A stretch of 64,000 nt of DNA from Allobosea sp. (GTDB lineage: Bacteria > Pseudomonadota > Alphaproteobacteria > Rhizobiales > Kaistiaceae): the NCBI GenBank assembly GCA_017307955.1, contig JAFKFV010000009.1:124001-188000 (forward strand), in the 5' to 3' direction. The notes beneath the pieces were generated by a model that saw nothing but the letters and a program-made list of their open reading frames with translations, did not search any database and had not been told where the DNA came from. Positions 35,069 through 43,596 of this stretch are shown here, in pieces (the first letter of the stretch is position 1; each line of letters begins with the position of its first letter). Both the position numbers and the translations under genes were made by a program.

Positions 35069-36013
35069 TCAGAACGGCGAATCGGGGAAGTAGTAGCTCT
35101 TGGCGTTGTCCTTGGTGACGAGCGTCGCGTCGAGGACATAGGTGCCGCGCACCGGGACCTGGTTGAACACCGCGGCGGCGGTGAGCTCCATGGCCGTGCC
35201 GACCATCGCCGGCGGATAGAGAACGTCGACCGGGATCATCTTGTCGCCGTCCATGACCTTCTTGATCATGTCCTTGGAGCCCGCGCCGGCCACGACATAC
35301 TTGATGTCGGTGCGCTTCGCCTGCTCGATGGCCTCGAGCACGCCGACGGCCATGTCGTCGTCCTGGCACCAGACGACGTCGATCTTGGGATACTTGGTCA
35401 GGAAGTCCTGCATCACCTTGAAGGCATCGTCGCGGTTCCAGTTGCCGAACTGGCGGTCGAGGACCTTGACGTTCGAGCCGGCGATGCCCTTGTCGAAACC
35501 GTCCTGGCGCTGCTGGTCGATCGGGATCGGCATGCCGCGGATCACGACGACTTCGGCGTCCGGCGTGTTGGCCTTGATATACTGGCCGGCGACCTCGCCG
35601 AGAGCCGGATTGTTGCCCGCGACATAGAGGTCGCGCACGCTGTCGTCATTGACGCTGGGGGCGCGGTCGACGATGGCGACGAAGGTGCCGGCGTCCTTCA
35701 CTTCCTTGATGGCGTTGACGAGCTGGTCCGGATCGGTCGGCAGGATCACGAGCGCGTCGAGCCCCTGCACCGCGAGGTCCTGCACGGCATTGGCCTGGCT
35801 CGCCGGATCGGGCGAGGTCTTCACGATCACCTTGGCGCCCGGATGCTCCTTGCGGATCTGCTCGGCGACGCGCTCGGCGTGATAGACGACGCCCGCCGTC
35901 CAGCCATGGTCGGCCGCCGGGATCGAGACGCCGATGGTCTTGGTATCCTGGGCAAAAGCGGTGCCGGAGAGCGCGGCGGCGAGAGCGGCCGCGCCCAGAA
36001 ACTGCTTGATCAT
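35069..36013 (-). CDS. Sugar ABC transporter substrate-binding protein (ribose type)
   Basis: 314 aa. Signal peptide of about 21 residues (MIKQFLGAAALAAALSGTAFA) followed by a periplasmic-binding-protein type 1 fold. Features: KTIGVSIPAADHGWTAGVVY, IVIL-type hinge LDALVILPTDPDQLVNAIK, and VVWCQDDDMAVGVLEAI. Belongs to the RbsB-like family 4 binding proteins. Start at the ATG one codon inside a TTG alternative. First-made partner of the adjacent permease and ATPase. Confidence 0.92.
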   Translation of the reverse strand: MIKQFLGAAALAAALSGTAFAQDTKTIGVSIPAADHGWTAGVVYHAERVAEQIRKEHPGAKVIVKTSPDPASQANAVQDLAVQGLDALVILPTDPDQLVNAIKEVKDAGTFVAIVDRAPSVNDDSVRDLYVAGNNPALGEVAGQYIKANTPDAEVVVIRGMPIPIDQQRQDGFDKGIAGSNVKVLDRQFGNWNRDDAFKVMQDFLTKYPKIDVVWCQDDDMAVGVLEAIEQAKRTDIKYVVAGAGSKDMIKKVMDGDKMIPVDVLYPPAMVGTAMELTAAAVFNQVPVRGTYVLDATLVTKDNAKSYYFPDSPF

Positions 36014-36079
36014 CAACTCACTCCCTTGATTGGCGGGTCTTCGCTCCTCCGAACCGGGCGACCCGTCGGCCCGGCTCCC

Positions 36080-37090
36080 TCACGACTTCCGCACCAGCGA
36101 GCGCTGGACGAGCATCGCGATGATGATGATCGAGCCCTGGATGGTCCCGATCAGATATTCGCTGATGAAGTTCGAGAGCAGCATGATGTTGCCCACGAGC
36201 TCGAGGATGAACGCGCCGCAGATCGAGCCCCAGATGCGGCCCGAGCCGCCCTTCAGCGCGGTACCGCCGACGACGACGGCCGTGATCGCCTGCAGCTCCC
36301 ACAGGATGCCGGTGGTGGCCGAGGTCGAGCCGAGGCGCGGCACATAGAGCAGCACGGCGATCGCGACGCAGAGGCCCTGGATCACGAATGCGATGGTGCG
36401 GACGCGGTTGACGTGGATGCCGGAATAGCGGGCGACGTCGCGGCTCGAGCCGACGGCGACGACATGCCGGCCATAGCGCGTGCGATAGAGCACGAAGGCG
36501 GCGATCGCGGCGACGACGAAGATCACGATGATCGGGATCGGGACGCCGAGGAACGACCCGAAATAGACCGGGCGATACATCGCCTGCAGTTCGGGCTGGC
36601 GCAGCGTGATGGCGCCGCCCTGCGAGAGCCAGGTCGTCAGGCCCCGGAAGATGCCCATCGTGCCCAGCGTCACGATGAAGGGCTCGATCCGCCCGAGCGT
36701 CGTGATCAGGCCATTGGCGAGGCCGCAAAGCGCACCGACGCCGACGGCGAGCAGCGCCGCGGCGACCAGCATCAGCGCCGGATTGGCGATCGCGCCGGAA
36801 TTCATGAACAGGATCATGAGGCTGGCGACGAAGGCGACCATGGAGCCGACCGAGAGGTCGAGGTCGCCCGAGGAGATCACGAAGGTGGCGCCGACCGCGA
36901 TGATGGCGATGAAGGCGCTGCGCGTCGCGACATTCTCGAGATTGTTGAGCCCGATGAAGCTCGGATTGACCAGCGCGCCGACGATGAGAAGCAGGATCAG
37001 CGCAGCGAAGGGCGCGACCGCCCGGAGGTCGACGTCGCGAAAGCTGCGGCGCGGTCGCGCCAGCGCGCTGTTGTCGTCATTGGCCGTCAT
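36080..37090 (-). CDS. Sugar ABC transporter permease (RbsC type)
   Basis: 336 aa, about 8-10 transmembrane segments. Signatures of the branched-chain/ribose permease family: SSGDLDLSVGSMVAFVASL, GALCGLANGLITTLGRIEPF, and YRTRYGRHVVAVGSSRDVAR with its IHVNR continuation. Cytoplasmic N-terminus. Sits between the solute-binding gene (64 bp) and the ATPase gene (85 bp), in the same direction. Confidence 0.94.
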   Translation of the reverse strand: MTANDDNSALARPRRSFRDVDLRAVAPFAALILLLIVGALVNPSFIGLNNLENVATRSAFIAIIAVGATFVISSGDLDLSVGSMVAFVASLMILFMNSGAIANPALMLVAAALLAVGVGALCGLANGLITTLGRIEPFIVTLGTMGIFRGLTTWLSQGGAITLRQPELQAMYRPVYFGSFLGVPIPIIVIFVVAAIAAFVLYRTRYGRHVVAVGSSRDVARYSGIHVNRVRTIAFVIQGLCVAIAVLLYVPRLGSTSATTGILWELQAITAVVVGGTALKGGSGRIWGSICGAFILELVGNIMLLSNFISEYLIGTIQGSIIIIAMLVQRSLVRKS

Positions 37091-37175
37091 TTACGAAATA
37101 ACCTCCCCGTCCGGTCCTCGCCGGCTCATCGCGGCGTCTTGGCGGCGCCTTGCCGTCGCCGCTCTCGTCGATGGG

Positions 37176-38699
37176 CTATGCCGCCTTGCTCTTGAGGCCG
37201 GCCGCGTAGCGCATGATCTCGTGTTCGTTGATTTCGCTGCCTTCGAGGATGCCGGCGATGCGGCCCTCGCGCATGACGGCGACCCGCGTGCAAAGTCCGA
37301 TCACCTCCGGCATCTCCGAGGAGACGACGACGATCGCCCGCCCCTCGCGCGCCAGCGCCGAGATGAAGTGATAGATCTGCTGCTTGGTGCCGACATCGAT
37401 GCCGCGCGTCGGCTCGTCGATGATGATGATCTGCGGCTCGGTCTCCATGACCTTGGCGAGCAGCAGCTTCTGCTGGTTGCCACCCGACATCCGCCCGACC
37501 GCCACGGCGTTATCACGCACGCGGATATCGAAGCGGCGGCGGGCGCGGTCCATCGCGGCGGCCTCGCTGGCCGGATCGAGATAGCCGCGCCGCGAATGCC
37601 GCGCGAGCGACTGCAGCGTCAGATTGGCCGTCATGCCCTCGCCGAGCAGCAGACCCTTCTGTTTGCGATCCTTGGTCATATAGGCGAGGCCCGCGCGGAT
37701 CGCGGCATGCACGTCGCCGGACGGCAGTTCCTGGCCGCGCACGGCGACATGGCCCGATAGCCGCGGCCGGAGGCCGACAACAGCCTCCATGAGTTCGGTC
37801 CGTCCCGAGCCGATCAGGCCGGAGAAGCCGATGATCTCGCCGCGGCGGATCTCGAAGCTCGCTTCCTTCACGAAACCCGTCGAAACCGAGCGCACGGATA
37901 GCAGGATGTTCTCGTCGATATCCGGCTCGTGCTTGGCGGGATAAAGGCTGGAAAGCTCGCGCCCGACCATCAGCTGGGCGATGGATTCGCCGTCGAGCAC
38001 TTCAGTCCGCGCCGTCTTAACCCACTGGCCATCGCGCAGCACCGTGACGCGGTCGGTCAGCTCCATCACCTCATCCAGCTTGTGCGAGACGAAGATGAAG
38101 CTTGTGCCGGCGGCGCGCAGCTTGCGCACCTGGTCGAACAGGACGCGGGTTTCCTCGCGCGAGAGAACAGCCGTGGGCTCGTCCATGATGACGACGCGCG
38201 CATCGCGGCTGATCGCCTTGGCGATCTCGACCATCTGCTTGTCGGCGACGGCGAGGCTGCCGATCAGCGCGTTCTCGTCGACCTCGGAGCCGAGCATGTC
38301 GAGCACCCGCCGCGTCTCGGCGCGCATGAAGCGCCGGTCGAGCACGCCGAAGCGCGTCACCTCGCGGCCGAGAAACAGGCTCTCGGCGACGGTCAGATGT
38401 TCCGCGAGGTTGAATTCCTGATGGATGATGACGATGCCGAGCGCCTCGGCGGCGCCATTGGCGGGCAGCTTCACCGGCGCGCCATCGAGCAGGATCTCGC
38501 CCGAGGTCGGCTGTTCGAAGCCGGAGAGAATCTTGACGAGGGTGGACTTGCCGGCGCCGTTCTCGCCCATGAGGGCGTGCACTTCGCCGCGGCGCAGCTC
38601 GAAGTCGACGCTGAACAACACCTGCACGCCGCTGAACGACTTGCTGATGCGACGCGCCGATAGAACGACGTCCGCTCCAGCCGGATCGGCAGACTTCAT
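37176..38699 (-). CDS. Sugar ABC transporter ATP-binding protein (RbsA type, double cassette)
   Basis: 507 aa with two ABC cassettes. First: Walker A GENGAGKSTLVKIL near residue 46 and Walker B VVIMDEPTAVL. Second: SGLIGSGRTELMEAVVGL, signature MSGGNQQKLLLAKVME and Walker B IIIIDEPTRGIDVG. The second Walker A lacks the classical Lys, as in RbsA. ATG 38699 (MKSADPAGADVV) chosen; the upstream extension is unconserved. First gene of the operon, repressed by the divergent LacI regulator by inference. Confidence 0.94.
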   Translation of the reverse strand: MKSADPAGADVVLSARRISKSFSGVQVLFSVDFELRRGEVHALMGENGAGKSTLVKILSGFEQPTSGEILLDGAPVKLPANGAAEALGIVIIHQEFNLAEHLTVAESLFLGREVTRFGVLDRRFMRAETRRVLDMLGSEVDENALIGSLAVADKQMVEIAKAISRDARVVIMDEPTAVLSREETRVLFDQVRKLRAAGTSFIFVSHKLDEVMELTDRVTVLRDGQWVKTARTEVLDGESIAQLMVGRELSSLYPAKHEPDIDENILLSVRSVSTGFVKEASFEIRRGEIIGFSGLIGSGRTELMEAVVGLRPRLSGHVAVRGQELPSGDVHAAIRAGLAYMTKDRKQKGLLLGEGMTANLTLQSLARHSRRGYLDPASEAAAMDRARRRFDIRVRDNAVAVGRMSGGNQQKLLLAKVMETEPQIIIIDEPTRGIDVGTKQQIYHFISALAREGRAIVVVSSEMPEVIGLCTRVAVMREGRIAGILEGSEINEHEIMRYAAGLKSKAA

Positions 38700-38741
38700 G
38701 GACTCCCCCTCCACCCGCGGCCTCCACCGCTTGCGAGGCAA

Positions 38742-38755
38742 TGTAAACCTTTTCA
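38742..38755. promoter_or_regulatory. LacI-family operator 1
   Basis: TGTAAACCTTTTCA, an imperfect palindrome (TGTAAA/TTTTCA halves), 43 bp before the ATPase start. One of two near-identical sites whose centres are 22 bp apart (two helical turns). Confidence 0.7.
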
Positions 38756-38763
38756 GTCGGCGA

Positions 38764-38777
38764 TGTAAAGGTTTTCA
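38764..38777. promoter_or_regulatory. LacI-family operator 2
   Basis: TGTAAAGGTTTTCA, differing from operator 1 only in the two central bases. Spacing of two turns suits binding of two dimers on one DNA face. It lies 94 bp before the regulator's start and on the importer side of the gap. Confidence 0.7.
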
Positions 38778-38870
38778 TAGCGCCGCTAAGGCCCGCTTTC
38801 TGCGGCGCGCTTTGATCGGCGGGGGAGTTTGTGTAGACTCGTCCGGAAGGGCGATCCGGGGCAGTCCAGA

Positions 38871-39902
38871 GTGTTTCATTCCACGCCAGCGACCATCGAG
38901 GACGTCGCGCGCATCGCGCAGGTGTCGATCGCCACCGTCTCGCGCGCGATCCACAATCCCGAGAAGGTCGCGAATTCGACGCGACTCAAGGTCAACCAGG
39001 CGATCGCGATCACCGGCTACACGACCAACGCCATGGCGCGCAGCCTGCGTCTCGGCCGGTCGAACATGATCCTCGTGGTGGCGCCCGATATCGGCGACCC
39101 CAACTTCTCCAGCATCCTGATCGGGCTCGAGAACGAGGCGCGCGCGCATGGCTATGGCGTTCTGATAGGCCATACGCAAAACGACGCGCAGCGCGGCCTC
39201 GAATATCTCAAATTCTTCGATTCGAACCAGGCGGCCGGGCTGATCCTCTTCACCGGCATCCTGCCCTTCGGCCATCAGACCATGATGGCGCGGCTGCCGC
39301 CGAGCGTCGCCGTCTTCGAGCCGGTGTTCAATGGCGGCATCCCCTATGTCGGCGTCGACGAGCATGCCGGCGCGCGCAAGGCGATCGACCTTCTGATCAC
39401 CGAGGGGCACCGCAAGATCGCCTTCATCGGCGACTCGCGCACCCGCCTCGCCTATAGCCGCCGCCGCGAAGGCTATGAGCAGGGCCTCGCCGCGGCGCGG
39501 ATCCCGCTCGATCACCGCATGGTTCTGGAGGGCGACGGCACCAGCGAGAGTGGCCGCCTCGCCGTCGAGCAGCTCTTCATGCGCGACACGCTGCCCACCG
39601 CCTTCATGTGCGTCAACGACCAGACCGCGCTCGGCGTCATGACCGGCCTCGCCGCGCGCGGCTACACGATGCCGCGCGATTTCTCGGTGACCGGGTTCGA
39701 CGACGTGCCGCAGGCCTCGTTCATGACACCGCCGCTGACGACGATCCGCCAGCCGCGCACGCTGATCGGCAAGCACGCCATGGCGCTGCTGCTGGAACTC
39801 CTCTCGGAGGGCCAGCCGGCCGAGACCGAGCTTCTGCTCGTCCCTGACCTCGTGATCCGTAACTCCGTCGGCCCGCCCTCGCGGCAGTGGGAGACGCGCT
39901 AG
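38871..39902 (+). CDS. LacI family transcriptional regulator of the sugar locus
   Basis: 343 aa. N-terminal helix-turn-helix TIEDVARIAQVSIATVSRAI and hinge, followed by a periplasmic-binding-like effector domain (MILVVAPDIGDPNFSSILIG, GRLAVEQLF, FMCVNDQTALGVMTGLAARG, SVTGFDDVPQASFMTPPLTT). GTG 38871 is preferred (VFHSTPATIEDV); a TTG at 38829 is possible. Divergent from the ABC importer operon, whose upstream operators it probably binds, being released by an imported sugar or sugar derivative. Confidence 0.9.
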   Translation: MFHSTPATIEDVARIAQVSIATVSRAIHNPEKVANSTRLKVNQAIAITGYTTNAMARSLRLGRSNMILVVAPDIGDPNFSSILIGLENEARAHGYGVLIGHTQNDAQRGLEYLKFFDSNQAAGLILFTGILPFGHQTMMARLPPSVAVFEPVFNGGIPYVGVDEHAGARKAIDLLITEGHRKIAFIGDSRTRLAYSRRREGYEQGLAAARIPLDHRMVLEGDGTSESGRLAVEQLFMRDTLPTAFMCVNDQTALGVMTGLAARGYTMPRDFSVTGFDDVPQASFMTPPLTTIRQPRTLIGKHAMALLLELLSEGQPAETELLLVPDLVIRNSVGPPSRQWETR

Positions 39903-39936
39903 GCGCCGCACATCGCCCGCGTCGACATGCGAATCA

Positions 39937-39971
39937 AAAGGGCCGATGCATCGCCTGCATCGACCCTTTTT
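39937..39971. terminator. Bidirectional terminator
   Basis: AAAGGG(c)CGATGCA paired with TGCATCG(a)CCCTTT around a TCGCC loop, ending in TTTTT. Serves the LacI gene and possibly the convergent DUF2735 gene. Confidence 0.8.
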
Positions 39972-40025
39972 CGTCTTCACCCCGAAACCAGGATGCCGTC
40001 TGGCCGCCCTCCCCGTCGCCATCCA

Positions 40026-40226
40026 TCAGTGCTGACCGAGGCGGTCGTCTTCGGCGATGGCGGCATCGTGGTACCAGCTGTCCCAGGCGACGGCCGGCAT
40101 GGCCGCGGCCTCGCGCTCGAGACTGGTCTCGCCAAGATATCCGGCGAGACGGGCCTTCACGCCAGCCCGGCCACCGGCCGGAAACGTGTATATCTTCGCT
40201 GTTTCTCTTTGAACACTTGCAGTCAT
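40026..40226 (-). CDS. DUF2735 domain protein, divergent from glnII
   Basis: 66 aa, soluble. Starts MTASVQRETAKIYTFPAGGR, the typical opening of the rhizobial DUF2735 family that is commonly found next to glnII. Ends with a polar acidic tail. AAGGA ribosome site 8 bp before ATG 40226; a longer in-frame start at 40268 has none. Function unknown, but position and shared upstream region suggest nitrogen-limitation expression. Confidence 0.8.
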   Translation of the reverse strand: MTASVQRETAKIYTFPAGGRAGVKARLAGYLGETSLEREAAAMPAVAWDSWYHDAAIAEDDRLGQH

Positions 40227-40289
40227 TTCAGTTGTCCTTCGCTGTGCGGCAAACCGCTCATCGAACAATGTAGTGACTCATACCATGGT

Positions 40290-40318
40290 TGCACACCATT
40301 TGCGCGCAAAAATGCACC
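40290..40318 (+). promoter_or_regulatory. Candidate NtrC-type site in the glnII/DUF2735 intergenic region
   Basis: TGCACACCATTTGC at 40290, a perfect 12-bp palindrome TTTGCGCGCAAA at its centre, and TGCACC at 40313. Same ordered elements as upstream of glnB (31588). Lies 316 bp upstream of the glnII sigma-54 promoter and 64 bp upstream of the DUF2735 start, so it could serve both. Confidence 0.5.
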
Positions 40319-40605
40319 AATGAGCATCATATGACTACAATTTGCTCAGTCTTCGTCTTTGATGGCAAGCTCAGCATCGTCGTCACCCGCCTCCCCGGCG
40401 CTCGCGGGCAACAGGCGGCGCTCTGCTGAGCATTTCTTGGTCACTGCTGCCTTTTCAGGCGCCAGATTGTTCGCCGACGATGAAGTTTACGGCAGGGCCG
40501 GACCCGGATGGGCGGAGGACGATCGCCGGGCCCTCAGCGATCACCTTTGGGGATGCCGCGAAATTCGCCGCGCCTGCGGCAGTGCGCGCATGGCGGGCGG
40601 CGTCG

Positions 40606-40621
40606 TGGCATGCAAAATGCA
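40606..40621 (+). promoter_or_regulatory. Sigma-54 promoter of glnII
   Basis: TGGCATG-N4-ATGCA fits the -24/-12 consensus TGGCACG-N4-TTGCA: the invariant GG and GC pairs and their spacing are exact, with two substitutions elsewhere. It lies 94 bp before the glnII start. RpoN/NtrC-dependent transcription of glnII is well known in rhizobia. Confidence 0.75.
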
Positions 40622-40714
40622 AGATCGAGGGCGGCGCTGGCGACCGATCGGGCGACGGCTCTGACAGGCGAAGGGTTCCGGGCGCGTCGCGTCATCACTG
40701 AACGAGAGACCTAA

Positions 40715-41755
40715 ATGACAAAGTTCAAACTGGAGTACATCTGGCTCGACGGCTACACGCCCGTGCCGAACCTGCGTGGCAAGACGCAGATCAAGGAGTT
40801 CGACGTATTCCCGACCCTCGAGGAGCTCCCGCTCTGGGGCTTCGACGGTTCCTCGACCATGCAGGCCGAAGGCCGCAGCTCGGACTGCGTGCTGAAGCCC
40901 GTGGCAATCTATCCCGACCCGGCCCGCAAGGACGGCGCCCTGGTCATGTGCGAGGTCATGATGCCCGACGGCGTCACCCCGCACCCCTCGAATGCCCGCG
41001 CCACCATCCTCGACGATGCCGGCGCCTGGTTCGGCTTCGAGCAGGAATATTTCTTCTACAAGGACGGTCGCCCGCTCGGCTTCCCGACCGCCGGCTATCC
41101 GGCGCCGCAGGGCCCCTACTACACGGGCGTCGGCTTCAAGAATGTCGGCGACGTTGCGCGTGAGATCGTCGAGGAGCATCTCGACCTCTGCCTCGCGGCC
41201 GGCATCAACCACGAGGGCATCAACGCCGAAGTGGCGAAGGGCCAGTGGGAATTCCAGATTTTCGGCAAGGGCTCCAAGAAGGCGGCCGACGAGGTCTGGA
41301 TGGCGCGCTACCTGCTGTTGCGCCTGACCGAGAAGTATGGCGTCGACATCGAGTTTCACTGCAAGCCGCTCGGCGACACCGATTGGAACGGCTCGGGCAT
41401 GCACTGCAACTTCTCGACGTCCTACATGCGCGAAGTCGGCGGCAAGGACTATTTCGAGAAGCTCATGGCGGCGTTCGACAAGAACCTGCACGAGCATATC
41501 GCCGTCTATGGCCCGGACAACCATCTGCGCCTGACCGGCAAGCACGAGACGGCGCCGTGGAACAAGTTCTCCTATGGCGTGGCTGACCGCGGCGCGTCGA
41601 TCCGCGTCCCGCACTCGTTCATTCGCAACGGCTACAAGGGCTATCTCGAGGATCGCCGCCCGAATTCCCAGGGCGACCCCTACCAGATCGCCTCGCGCGT
41701 GCTGAAGACGATCGCCGAGGTTCCCGTGGAAGGCAGCGCTTCGGCCGCCGCCTGA
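40715..41755 (+). CDS. glnII: Glutamine synthetase type II (eukaryotic type)
   Basis: 346 aa GSII. Begins MTKFKLEYIWLDGYTPVPNL and shows ELPLWGFDGSSTMQAEGRSS, GFEQEYFFYKDGRPLGFP, WNGSGMHCNFSTSYMRE and VADRGASIRVPHSF. Catalyses the same reaction as GlnA but lacks the adenylylation loop, so it is not under GlnE control. Expected to be used under nitrogen limitation. Confidence 0.97.
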   Translation: MTKFKLEYIWLDGYTPVPNLRGKTQIKEFDVFPTLEELPLWGFDGSSTMQAEGRSSDCVLKPVAIYPDPARKDGALVMCEVMMPDGVTPHPSNARATILDDAGAWFGFEQEYFFYKDGRPLGFPTAGYPAPQGPYYTGVGFKNVGDVAREIVEEHLDLCLAAGINHEGINAEVAKGQWEFQIFGKGSKKAADEVWMARYLLLRLTEKYGVDIEFHCKPLGDTDWNGSGMHCNFSTSYMREVGGKDYFEKLMAAFDKNLHEHIAVYGPDNHLRLTGKHETAPWNKFSYGVADRGASIRVPHSFIRNGYKGYLEDRRPNSQGDPYQIASRVLKTIAEVPVEGSASAAA

Positions 41756-41778
41756 TCCTGATCAAGCTTGAAACGACG

Positions 41779-41811
41779 ACGGCGCGGAGCTCCCTCCGCG
41801 CCGTTTTCTTT
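41779..41811 (+). terminator. Rho-independent terminator of glnII
   Basis: ACGGCGCGGAG/CTCCGCGCCGT stem with CTCC loop followed by TTTCTTT, 24 bp after the glnII stop. Confidence 0.92.
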
Positions 41812-41825
41812 GGCGGGATCGCCGA

Positions 41826-42236
41826 TCAGGTGCCGCCGATCGACCACATGACGCCGAACGCATCGCGCAGTTGGCCGTAGCGGTCGCCCCAGAACATCGT
41901 CTGCAACGGATTGACGACCGTGAGGCCGGCCTCCTCCGCCCGGCGCCACCACATGTCCGGATCGGCGACCTGCAGATGCAGCGTGTAGCCCGCCGCCGCC
42001 TGCTTCTCGTGGCCATATTCCGGATAGAAGTCGCAAAGCATCACCGAGCCGCCATGGATGCGCAGATGGATGTGCATCGTTCGGCCCTTCTCGTCGAGCG
42101 GCTGCCGCGCCAGCTCCTCGGCGCCGAAGGCGCGCTTGTAGAGCTCGGCCGCCGCGACGGCGCCGTCGAGGCTGAGATAAGGCACGACACCGGTGATGGT
42201 GTTGTTCGCCTCCTGCTGGACTGCCGTCTCGCTCAT
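41826..42236 (-). CDS. VOC family protein (PhnB-like), ECF42 regulon member
   Basis: 136 aa single-domain glyoxalase-fold protein of the PhnB group. ITGVVPYLSLDGAVAAAELY, GRTMHIHLRIHGGSVMLCDF, and the PhnB-type ending MFWGDRYGQLRDAFGVMWS. Not a full glyoxalase I and no substrate is known. AAGGAGG ribosome site. Its upstream region carries the TGTCGG-N17-CGTC promoter shared with the neighbouring sigma operon. VOC, DGPF, SRPBCC and ECF42-sigma genes are commonly clustered in Proteobacteria. Confidence 0.85.
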   Translation of the reverse strand: MSETAVQQEANNTITGVVPYLSLDGAVAAAELYKRAFGAEELARQPLDEKGRTMHIHLRIHGGSVMLCDFYPEYGHEKQAAAGYTLHLQVADPDMWWRRAEEAGLTVVNPLQTMFWGDRYGQLRDAFGVMWSIGGT

Positions 42237-42291
42237 TTTCGTTCCTCCTTCGCGCTATGCGGCAGCGCCGCTGTCTGATCGACACTGCAAG

Positions 42292-42318
42292 GACGGTCGA
42301 GCACGCGCCAATCCGACA
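42292..42318 (-). promoter_or_regulatory. ECF42-type promoter of the VOC gene
   Basis: TGTCGG at 42313-42318, 17 bp, CGTC at 42292-42295 (minus strand). Identical elements and spacing to three other sites in the window. About 55 bp before the VOC start. Confidence 0.7.
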
Positions 42319-42324
42319 GGCGCC

Positions 42325-43596
42325 TCAGCGCGCAGACGCGGCGATGGCCTTCGGCGCCGCCTCGGCGGCGAGACGATCGAGATGGGAGCGGATATGCGCC
42401 GCCTCGGCGGGCGTCCGCGCCAGCGAGATCGCGCGATCGAAGGCAAGGCGCGCTTCCGCCGGCCGATCGAGCTGCAGCAGCAGGTGACCGACGAGGCCGT
42501 AATAATGGAAATAGTTGCCGAGCGGCGTCGCGAGCGGCTCGATCATGGCGAGCGCCGCGGCCGGGCCGGCGACCTTTGAGACGGCCACGGCGCGGTTCAG
42601 CGTCACGACCGGCGAGGGCTGGAGATGTTCGAGCGTCGCATAGAGAAGGTCGATCTGCTGCCAGTCCGTCTCCTCCGGCCGCGTGGCGCGCGCATGCAGC
42701 GCGGCGATCGCCGCCTGGATAAGATAGGGGCCGGGGCGGCGATGGCGCATGGCCTTGTCGATGAGCGCCAGGCCCTCGGCGATCATGGCGCCGTTCCAGA
42801 GCGCGCGGTCCTGGTCATCGAGAAGGATCAGCGCGCCATCTTCATCGAAGCGCGCCTCGAGCCGCGAATGCTGCAGCAGCATCAGCGCGGCAAGGCCCAT
42901 GATCTCGGGCTCGGCCGGGAAAAGTCGCAGCAACAGCCGGGCAAGACGGATGGCCTCGTCGCACAGCCGCGCCCGCGCGCCTTCCACCGACGGGGCCGAA
43001 TAGCCCTCGTTGAAGACGAGATAGATCATCGTCGCCACCGCCGCGAGCCGCTCGGAACGCTCGACGGGCCCCGGTGTCTCGAATGGAACGCCGGCCTTGG
43101 CGATGCGGCTCTTGGCGCGCGTGATGCGCTGCTCCATCGCCGCTTCGCTGACGAGGAAGGCATGCGCGATTTGCGGCACCGTGAGGCCGGAGACGATGCG
43201 GAGCGCCAGCGCGATCTGCTGTGTCGCCGAGAGGTCGGGGTGACAGCAGATGAAGAGGAGCCGCAGGATATCGTCGCGGTAATGCGCGTCATCCAGCCGG
43301 TCGGCGAGGCTCGCCTCGGCATCGCCGAGATCGGACAGCACCGCCTCGTCGGGAAGTTCGGCCTCGCGGCTCCGCCGGCGCACCACGTCGATCGCCGCGT
43401 TGCGCCCGACAAAGATCAGCCATGCCGTCGGGTCGCGCGGAGGCCCCTTCTGCGGCCAGAGCGCCAGCGCCTTGAGACAGGCCTCCTGAAAGGCCTCCTC
43501 GGCAATGTCGAGATCGCGGAAATAGCGCAAGAGGGCGCTGATCGCCTTCGGCCGCGCGCCGGCGACCGCCGCCTCGATCCAGGCGATATCGGTCAT
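42325..43596 (-). CDS. ECF42-type RNA polymerase sigma factor
   Basis: 423 aa, much longer than a simple ECF sigma factor. Sigma2 (DIAEEAFQEACLKALALW, DPTAWLIFVGRNAAIDVVRR) and sigma4 (LLFICCHPDLSATQQIALAL, VPQIAHAFLVSEAAMEQRIT) are followed by a long C-terminal helical extension with the conserved YLVFNEGYSA motif, which defines the ECF42 (DUF6596) group. The start overlaps the DGPF gene stop (ATGA), so they are translationally coupled. Such factors are thought to work without an anti-sigma factor, the extension acting as sensor or brake. Confidence 0.92.
   Translation of the reverse strand: MTDIAWIEAAVAGARPKAISALLRYFRDLDIAEEAFQEACLKALALWPQKGPPRDPTAWLIFVGRNAAIDVVRRRSREAELPDEAVLSDLGDAEASLADRLDDAHYRDDILRLLFICCHPDLSATQQIALALRIVSGLTVPQIAHAFLVSEAAMEQRITRAKSRIAKAGVPFETPGPVERSERLAAVATMIYLVFNEGYSAPSVEGARARLCDEAIRLARLLLRLFPAEPEIMGLAALMLLQHSRLEARFDEDGALILLDDQDRALWNGAMIAEGLALIDKAMRHRRPGPYLIQAAIAALHARATRPEETDWQQIDLLYATLEHLQPSPVVTLNRAVAVSKVAGPAAALAMIEPLATPLGNYFHYYGLVGHLLLQLDRPAEARLAFDRAISLARTPAEAAHIRSHLDRLAAEAAPKAIAASAR

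Larger units (their letters stand above)
40227..40714. other. Divergent regulatory region of DUF2735 gene and glnII
   Basis: 488 bp without a supported gene. Contains the NtrC-like site, the glnII sigma-54 promoter and a run of weakly coding-looking sequence. A 32-codon ORF from 40331 has no ribosome site or recognisable product. Confidence 0.7.

Noticed and set aside
40331..40429. 32-codon plus-strand ORF in the glnII upstream region
   Set aside because: No ribosome binding site or family; lies within the regulatory gap.
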